In this document: positions 6,005 to 10,283 of the stretch, in pieces
How positions within the stretch are numbered: position 1 is the stretch's first letter
Layout of the letters: the number at the start of each line of letters is the position of its first letter
Assembly: GCA_039030715.1 (NCBI GenBank)
Contig: JBCCDU010000111.1
Coordinates: forward strand, 1-10,283
Length of the DNA stretch: 10,283 nucleotides
Reading direction: 5' to 3'
Source: Thermohalobaculum sp039030715
GTDB taxonomy: Bacteria > Pseudomonadota > Alphaproteobacteria > Rhodobacterales > Rhodobacteraceae
Notes under the pieces: model-generated
Seen by the model: the letters and a program-made list of their open reading frames with translations, nothing else
Database searches by the model: none
Told to the model about the DNA's origin: nothing
Program-made: the position numbers and the translations under genes

Positions 6005-7828
6005 TCAGCTCAGACCCGCCCGCCCGTGTCCAAGGGCGGATTGCAGCGATTTAACCACAACAAAGGCATCGCGGAGATGACTTCGCTCAAAATCCGACAG
6101 ATCGCTGGGTGCGAGGTAATTGTCCGGGCGCTCTGCCGCCGTGATCTGGCGCGCCTGATGTTCAAGCCGCATTTCCGCGATGGTGTCATAGGCATCGAGC
6201 AGATCGCGCCCGCCGCTCTGCGATAACAGGTCGGTGGCCATCGCGTCCTTGATCCGGACGCGCGTGTTCACCGAACTCAGTTGACCGCGCAGGGTATAGA
6301 TCCGGCCCAGATCGACGATGGGCACGACGCCGTTATGCTTGAGGTCGAGCCGGTTCTTGTATTCGCCCGACCGAATGGTGGCGAGGCCGCGAAGCAGGCC
6401 GCGCGGGGGCGCATTCTTCAGAGAATTGGCGATCATATGGGCGACGAAGATCGAGTTCCTGGATGCGGCCTCCAGCGTATCGCGCTTGAGATCGTCGAAC
6501 AGATGCGAGGCGCCGCCGATGGGGCGCAGGTCGAACATGACCGAGGCCAGCATCTGCGCCTGCGGATCCGGCCTGGCGATCCAGCCCTGGAAATAGCTGC
6601 GCCAGACATGCAGGGGCTGACACCATCGCGGGTTGCTGGCCATCATGTCGCCGGGGCAGAAGACATAGCCGCAGGCGTCGAGGCCGGCGCAAACCTGCTG
6701 CGCCAGTTCGCTGAAATAGGGCATGTCGGCATCGGTCACCGCATCGTCGAGGATCAGACAGTTGTCCTGATCGCTGACGCCGGTCTGCTCCTGCCGCCCC
6801 TGACTGCCGCAGGCGAGCCACAGATAAGGAACCGGTGGCGGGCCAAGCCGCGCCTCGGCCATGCTCAGCAGGCGCCGGGTCAGGGTGTCGGCGACATCGG
6901 TGATCAGGCGGATCACGCTCTCGTGCCGCGAGCCGCTCGCCACAAGTTGCACCAGCAGGTCAGGGATACGCGCGGTGACGGCGGCGAAATCCTCGACGGT
7001 TTTCGCGCTTGCGAGATCGGCGATCAGAACGGCCGAGCTGATCGCCTGGAAGCGGGTCAGGTCGGTCTGCGTGACAATGCCGATCAGGCGGCCCTGCTCG
7101 ACGATGGGGACATGGCCGATCCGCTGTTCGACCATCATGTGCAGGACGTCCGACCCGATCGCGCGGGGCGGCAGGGTGATCGGGTCGCGGGTCATCACCT
7201 GAACGAGCGGCGTCGTCCCAGGCAGCCCGAAAGCCACGACCTTGCCGGATAGATCGCGCACGGTGGTGATCCCCTCGAGGGTATCGCCCCGCGTGATGCA
7301 GACCGAGCTGATATGCGCCTCGGCCATGACGATGGCCGCCTCGCGCACGGTTGCCTCGGGCGGCAGGCTGCGCGGATCGCGGGTCATCAGATCCTCGACC
7401 CGGATCGCGGCCAGATCCTTCGAGCTGTCGCGCGGCACGCGGTTTCGGTTGAAGAAGCGGGCGGCCTGCGGTTCGGTCTCGATCAGCCGGTGAAATTCCG
7501 TCTTGGGCAGTTCCAGCAGCACCGTATCGCTGAGCGCGCGGGCAGAGGTCACCGCGATCCCGTCCCGCGTCAGCCCCCTTTCGCCGAAGGAGTTGCGCGG
7601 ACCCAGGATCGAGATCTGGACATCGTTCTCGTCCCGCGTCTCGACCTCGCCGCGGTAGATCAGGAAAAGTCCCGAAAGCGGCTCGCCGAGGGAGTAGATC
7701 GGCGCATCCGATGGAAACTCGCGGGCCTTGAAGCGCGCGGCCCAGCCCTCGATCTCCGTCGGTTCCAGCGCATCGTAGGGGTGGACCGAAGTCAGGAAGG
7801 CGGTGATCTGGTCGGGATCAGGGGGCAT
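6005..7828 (-). CDS. DUF294 nucleotidyltransferase-like protein with cNMP-binding-like and paired CBS domains
   Basis: A 607-residue soluble protein. Domains in order: a cyclic-nucleotide-binding-like jelly roll (about 20-130, with YRGEVE and FGERG); two CBS motifs (about 140-200, VEDLMTRDPRSLPPEATVRE, and 207-262, VMTRDPITLPP); the DUF294 nucleotidyltransferase-like domain (about 300-440) with the GlnD-like motif G341-S342-x-G-R345-x-E347 and D353/D355; and the C-terminal DUF294 domain (about 450-600, RSGEYKNRLDLKHNGVVPIVDLGRIY). The acidic metal-binding residues are present, so nucleotidyl transfer is possible, but the target is unknown. The start is taken as ATG 7828; an in-frame GTG at 7882 lacks a ribosome site and would add 18 non-domain residues. 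In this operon type the protein follows the symporter, so control of acetate transport or metabolism in response to energy state is a reasonable inference. Confidence 0.9.
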   Translation of the reverse strand: MPPDPDQITAFLTSVHPYDALEPTEIEGWAARFKAREFPSDAPIYSLGEPLSGLFLIYRGEVETRDENDVQISILGPRNSFGERGLTRDGIAVTSARALSDTVLLELPKTEFHRLIETEPQAARFFNRNRVPRDSSKDLAAIRVEDLMTRDPRSLPPEATVREAAIVMAEAHISSVCITRGDTLEGITTVRDLSGKVVAFGLPGTTPLVQVMTRDPITLPPRAIGSDVLHMMVEQRIGHVPIVEQGRLIGIVTQTDLTRFQAISSAVLIADLASAKTVEDFAAVTARIPDLLVQLVASGSRHESVIRLITDVADTLTRRLLSMAEARLGPPPVPYLWLACGSQGRQEQTGVSDQDNCLILDDAVTDADMPYFSELAQQVCAGLDACGYVFCPGDMMASNPRWCQPLHVWRSYFQGWIARPDPQAQMLASVMFDLRPIGGASHLFDDLKRDTLEAASRNSIFVAHMIANSLKNAPPRGLLRGLATIRSGEYKNRLDLKHNGVVPIVDLGRIYTLRGQLSSVNTRVRIKDAMATDLLSQSGGRDLLDAYDTIAEMRLEHQARQITAAERPDNYLAPSDLSDFERSHLRDAFVVVKSLQSALGHGRAGLS

Positions 7829-7864
7829 GCCGTTCTCGCGCAAACCAGGGAAAGAGGGATGTGC

Positions 7865-7878
7865 CGCCCCTTGGGGCG
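7865..7878 (-). other. Short hairpin between symporter and DUF294-type gene
   Basis: CGCCCC at 7865-7870 and GGGGCG at 7873-7878 form an inverted repeat; realistically it folds as 4 base pairs closing a 4-nt loop. It follows the larger hairpin at 7897-7918 and has no U-run. Confidence 0.35.
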
Positions 7879-7896
7879 ACACGTTCGTCGGTGGAC

Positions 7897-7918
7897 CGGG
7901 CCCGGCGCACCGGGCCCG
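7897..7918 (-). terminator. Strong stem-loop after the symporter gene, without U-run
   Basis: CGGGCCCGG at 7897-7905 pairs with CCGGGCCCG at 7910-7918 across a 4-nt loop: nine consecutive G-C pairs, 7 nt after the symporter stop codon. No U-run follows on the minus strand, so full intrinsic termination is doubtful. More likely it gives partial attenuation or stabilises the 3' end of the transporter message, so that the DUF294-type protein is made at a lower level. Confidence 0.5.
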
Positions 7919-7925
7919 TCGCCAG

Positions 7926-9710
7926 TCAGTGCCCCGCGGTCGCGGCGCCGGCGCCTCGGGGGATCCGCACGCTTTCGACCAGTTGCTCGATCTCGCGCGG
8001 GATGGGCGAGGTCATCTTCGACACGGTGAAGGCCACCGCGAAGTTCACCAGGGCCCCGACCGCGCCGAACGAGGTCGACTTGATCGTCCCCAACAGCGGA
8101 TCCGCATCCGTGAAGCTGTTGGTGTCCGGGATAAAGAACCAGCCCTTGTGCAGGAAGATGTAGAGCAAGGTGACGCTCAACCCGGCCAGCATGCCCGCCA
8201 CGGCACCCTTGTTGTTCACCTTCGTGAAGATGCCCATCATCAGTGCCGGGAAGATCGAGGCCGCCGCGAGGCCGAAGGCCAGTGCCACCGTCTGGGCCGC
8301 GAAACCGGGGGGATTGAGCCCCAGATAGGTCGCGACCACGATGGAGACGGCCATGGCAATTCGGGCGGACATCAACTCTCCCTTCTCCGAGATGCGCGGC
8401 ATGAGTTGTCCCTTGATCAGGTCGTGACTGACCGCCGACGAGATCGCGAGCAGAAGCCCCGCCGCCGTCGACAGCGCCGCCGCCAGACCGCCCGCGGCGA
8501 TCAGGCCGATCACCCAGGAGGGCAGATTGGCGATCTCCGGATTGGCCAGCACCAGGATGTCGCGGTTGAAGTTGGTCAGCTCGTTGCCCTGCCAGCCTTC
8601 GGCAGCGGCCCTTTCCTCCATGGCGGGCGAGGCATCGTTGTAGAACTGGATCTTGCCGTCGCCGTTCTTATCTTCCCAGCCCAGCAGCCCGGTTTTCTCC
8701 CAGGTCGTCATCCAGTCATAGCGTTGCTCGGTCTCGATCTGCTGCACCGAAACGGCATCGCCCTGCAGACCGTTAGGCCACATCATCTCGGTGATGTTCA
8801 GCCGCGCCATCGCGCCGACAGCCGGTGCGGTGAGGTAGAGGAGCGCGATGAAGACCAGCGTCCACCCCGCCGACCAGCGGGCATCGGCCACACGGGGCAC
8901 GGTGAAGAACCGCATGATCACATGGGGCAGGCCCGCCGTCCCGATCATCAGGGACAGGGTGAACAGCACCATGTTGAACGTATCGCCGTTATGGGTGGTG
9001 TATTCGGCGAAACCCAGTTCGCGCAGCGTCGCGTCCAACTTGGCCAGAAGCGGCTCGCCGGAGGCGGTGTGATCGCCGAAGAGACCCAGCGCCGGGATCG
9101 GATTGCCGGTCAGTTGCAGCGAGATGAAGACAGCCGGGATGGTATAGGCCGTGATCAGCACGCAATACTGAGCGACCTGGGTGTAGGTCACCCCCTTCAT
9201 GCCGCCGAACACCGCATAGGCGAAGACGACACAGGCGCCGATCAGAAGCCCGGTGGTGTTCGAGACCTCGAGAAACCGGCCAAAGGCCACGCCCACGCCG
9301 GTCATCTGGCCGATCACATAGGTGACCGAGGCGACAATCAGACAGATCACCGCCACCATGCGGGCGGTGGAGCTGTAGAACCGGTCGCCAATGAACTCCG
9401 ACACCGTGAACTTGCCGAACTTGCGCAGATATGGCGCGAGAAGCAGGGCCAGCAGCACATAGCCCCCCGTCCATCCCATCAGGAAGGTCGAGTTGTCATA
9501 GCCGACAAAGGCGATCAGCCCGGCCATCGAGATGAACGAGGCCGCCGACATCCAGTCGGCCGCCGTCGCCATCCCGTTGGTGACCGGGTGAACGCCCCGT
9601 CCGGCCGCATAAAATTCCGAGGTCGAGCCCGCGCGGGCCCAGATGGCAATGCCGATGTAGAGCGCGAAGGACGCGCCCACGAACAGCAGATTGATCGTAA
9701 ACTGGTCCAT
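7926..9710 (-). CDS. Sodium:solute symporter, VC_2705/ActP-like (probable acetate uptake)
   Basis: A 594-residue member of the SSS family with about 13 hydrophobic segments, the first at about residues 5-25. Family landmarks are EFYAAGRGVHPVTNGMATAADWMSAASFI (32-60), the FTVSEFIGDRF motif (101-111), GLPHVIMRFFTVP (260-272), and a GGLAAALSTAAGLLLAISSAVSHD stretch (407-430) whose Ser-Thr pair (414-415) fits the sodium site. An extramembrane insertion at about 305-395 includes a calcium-loop-like DKNGDGKIQFYN (347-358). The start at ATG 9710 has AGGAGG 10 nt upstream. It lies 5 nt after the DUF4212 subunit gene, and acs lies upstream of that, which points to acetate or a related short carboxylate as substrate. 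No substrate has been shown for this protein; pyruvate or propionate remain possible. Confidence 0.9.
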   Translation of the reverse strand: MDQFTINLLFVGASFALYIGIAIWARAGSTSEFYAAGRGVHPVTNGMATAADWMSAASFISMAGLIAFVGYDNSTFLMGWTGGYVLLALLLAPYLRKFGKFTVSEFIGDRFYSSTARMVAVICLIVASVTYVIGQMTGVGVAFGRFLEVSNTTGLLIGACVVFAYAVFGGMKGVTYTQVAQYCVLITAYTIPAVFISLQLTGNPIPALGLFGDHTASGEPLLAKLDATLRELGFAEYTTHNGDTFNMVLFTLSLMIGTAGLPHVIMRFFTVPRVADARWSAGWTLVFIALLYLTAPAVGAMARLNITEMMWPNGLQGDAVSVQQIETEQRYDWMTTWEKTGLLGWEDKNGDGKIQFYNDASPAMEERAAAEGWQGNELTNFNRDILVLANPEIANLPSWVIGLIAAGGLAAALSTAAGLLLAISSAVSHDLIKGQLMPRISEKGELMSARIAMAVSIVVATYLGLNPPGFAAQTVALAFGLAAASIFPALMMGIFTKVNNKGAVAGMLAGLSVTLLYIFLHKGWFFIPDTNSFTDADPLLGTIKSTSFGAVGALVNFAVAFTVSKMTSPIPREIEQLVESVRIPRGAGAATAGH

Positions 9711-9715
9711 GGCTC

Positions 9716-10000
9716 TTATTCCTCCTCAACGCCGTGCTCTTGGTCGAGCTTGTTCATTCGCCAGGCGTAGAAGAAGATCAGCGCCAGGAAGACCAGGATC
9801 GACCCCTGCTGGGCGAACCAGAAACCGAGATCGGTGCCCCCCACCGCGATCCCCGACAGAAGCGGGCGCAGCAGAATGCCGAAGCCGAACGAGCACAGCG
9901 CCCAAATGGCGAGACTGATAAGAATGATGCGCACATTGGCCGACCAGTACGCGGAATCGGACGCGGCCTGGGATGCGCTTGGTGGTGATTGATCTGCCAT
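9716..10000 (-). CDS. DUF4212 small subunit of sodium:solute symporter
   Basis: A 94-residue membrane protein of the DUF4212 (putative solute:sodium symporter small subunit) family. Family landmarks are AYWSANVRII (17-26), a first helix (about 25-48), DLGFWFAQQGS (57-67), a second helix (about 61-80), and the terminal YAWRMNKLDQEHG (78-90). Such subunits are always found next to a VC_2705-type symporter and are thought to form part of the transporter, comparable in position to YjcH next to ActP. ATG 10000 is preceded by AAGGAGG at 8 nt. The gene ends in codons GAG-GAG-GAA-TAA that also serve as the ribosome site for the symporter gene, so the two proteins are probably made together. Confidence 0.93.
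   Translation of the reverse strand: MADQSPPSASQAASDSAYWSANVRIILISLAIWALCSFGFGILLRPLLSGIAVGGTDLGFWFAQQGSILVFLALIFFYAWRMNKLDQEHGVEEE
9721..9726 (-). promoter_or_regulatory. Symporter ribosome binding site inside the DUF4212 coding end
   Basis: AGGAGG on the minus strand, 10 nt before ATG 9710, made from the last glutamate codons of the DUF4212 gene. This ties translation of the large subunit to ribosomes finishing the small one. Confidence 0.7.
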
Positions 10001-10008
10001 ACTCAGTT

Positions 10009-10015
10009 CCTCCTT
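10009..10015 (-). promoter_or_regulatory. Ribosome binding site of the DUF4212 gene
   Basis: AAGGAGG on the minus strand, 8 nt before ATG 10000. It is the strongest ribosome site in the window, consistent with high expression of the transporter. Confidence 0.8.
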
Positions 10016-10020
10016 CTTCG

Positions 10021-10140
10021 TTATGCTTTTTTCAGTGCGTGCCGACGGTCGTGTCTGCGATGACGGGCGCAGGCGCTCTCGACCGTCCCCGATGGATGCT
10101 GCGGCATCAGAGCCGGTGCCGTTTCCCGTTCAACGTCCAT
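10021..10140 (-). CDS. Possible 39-residue small ORF between acs and the DUF4212 gene
   Basis: ATG 10140 to TAA 10021, beginning MDVERETAPALMPQ and ending in an Arg/His-rich tail (ARHRRHDRRHALKKA). Position favours it: it starts 4 nt after the acs stop, with AGGGGG at 10148-10153 spaced 7 nt, and ends 20 nt before the DUF4212 start. Composition argues against it: about 63% G/C at third positions by my count, clearly below the neighbouring genes, with no recognisable domain. The same stretch carries an inverted repeat. It could be a leader peptide, a small basic protein, or chance. Confidence 0.22.
   Translation of the reverse strand: MDVERETAPALMPQHPSGTVESACARHRRHDRRHALKKA
10044..10087 (-). 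other. Nested inverted repeat in the acs/DUF4212 gap
   Basis: GACGGTCG at 10044-10051 and CGACCGTC at 10080-10087 are perfect 8-bp complements. Within them CTGCG (10055-10059) pairs with CGCAG (10068-10072) around an 8-nt loop, giving a two-storey hairpin in the acs-to-transporter transcript. There is no U-run after it on the minus strand; an A-run follows instead. It may be a processing or attenuation element. Confidence 0.4.
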
Positions 10141-10144
10141 CGGA

Positions 10145-10283
10145 TCACCCCCTGTTCATCCGGTTTTCGATCAGGTCATCGACCACGGCGGGTTCGGCCA
10201 GGGTCGAGGTGTCGCCCAGCGCGCCATAGTCGTTCTCGGCGATCTTGCGCAGGATGCGCCGCATGATCTTGCCGGAGCGGGTC
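10145..10283 (-). CDS. acs: Acetyl-CoA synthetase, C-terminal end only
   Basis: The last 46 codons of a gene entering from the right edge. The product reads TRSGKIMRRILRKIAENDYGALGDTSTLAEPAVVDDLIENRMNRG. The SGKIMRR motif contains the A10-type lysine that is essential for acetyl-adenylate formation and is the site acetylated by Pat/AcuA-type enzymes in known Acs proteins. The GDTSTLAEPAVVDDLIENR tail is characteristic of Acs over other acyl-CoA ligases. The enzyme makes acetyl-CoA from acetate, ATP and CoA in the cytoplasm. Being the first visible gene upstream of the DUF4212/symporter pair, it supports acetate as the imported substrate. The propionyl-CoA synthetase alternative is less likely from the tail sequence. 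Confidence 0.93.
   Translation of the reverse strand, partial: TRSGKIMRRILRKIAENDYGALGDTSTLAEPAVVDDLIENRMNRG

Noticed and set aside
6281..7252. Plus-strand frame (323 codons) opposite the DUF294-type gene
   Set aside because: Shadow of a gene with CBS and nucleotidyltransferase motifs on the other strand.
7829..7882. GTG start at 7882 for the DUF294-type protein
   Set aside because: No ribosome site, it overlaps a hairpin, and it adds residues unlike the domain.
7803..9770. A very long open frame on the plus strand (655 codons) opposite the symporter gene
   Set aside because: It is rich in H, R, Q, G and D with no hydrophobic or domain pattern, the usual antisense product of a GC-rich gene. 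The minus strand encodes a clear SSS symporter.
10025..10046. Sigma-54-like promoter (GGCACG ... GC) before the DUF4212 gene
   Set aside because: The GG and GC elements are about 15 nt apart instead of 10, so it does not fit the -24/-12 consensus.

Overview
The window reads as chromosomal DNA of a GC-rich alphaproteobacterium, most likely Rhodobacterales (Rhodobacteraceae or Roseobacter-like). The reasons are strong G/C preference at third codon positions, close resemblance of the sugar-alcohol transporter to the SmoEFG type known from Rhodobacter, and the arrangement acs / DUF4212 / VC_2705-type symporter / DUF294. Genus and species cannot be fixed from this sequence. Every supported gene lies on the minus strand, so the biological order runs from the right end to the left end. 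No tRNA, rRNA, insertion sequence, CRISPR array or prophage signal was seen.

Right half (10283 down to 4007) is an acetate/short-chain carboxylate uptake and activation locus. It starts with the C-terminal end of acetyl-CoA synthetase (acs). A 144-nt gap follows, with a nested inverted repeat and one possible 39-codon ORF. Then come a small two-helix DUF4212 symporter subunit, a 594-residue sodium:solute symporter, a soluble cNMP-like/CBS/DUF294 nucleotidyltransferase-like protein, a 169-residue two-helix membrane protein of unknown function, and a membrane-anchored DnaQ-like (DEDDh) exonuclease with a PAS-like region. Several junctions are tight: 5 nt between the DUF4212 gene and the symporter, 43 nt between the DUF294 gene and the small membrane protein, and a 4-nt GTGA overlap between the small membrane protein and the exonuclease. 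Transporter plus acs would import and activate acetate. The three downstream proteins look like a sensing or control module of unknown mechanism.

A 234-nt intergenic region (3773-4006) separates this from the left half (3772 down to 1), a polyol ABC uptake operon. It encodes a LacI-family regulator, a periplasmic binding protein (SmoE-like), and two inner-membrane permeases (SmoF-like, and SmoG-like cut by the window edge). Two related palindromic sites, a perfect TTACGCGCGTAA before smoE and a degenerate copy before the regulator gene, are good operator candidates. This suggests that the regulator controls both the transporter and itself. The ATPase and dehydrogenase genes expected for such an operon would lie beyond the left edge.

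Most of the content is ordinary. The parts most worth a second look are the exonuclease/nucleotidyltransferase module attached to acetate uptake, the operator pair with a non-canonical regulator hinge, and the structured acs/DUF4212 gap.
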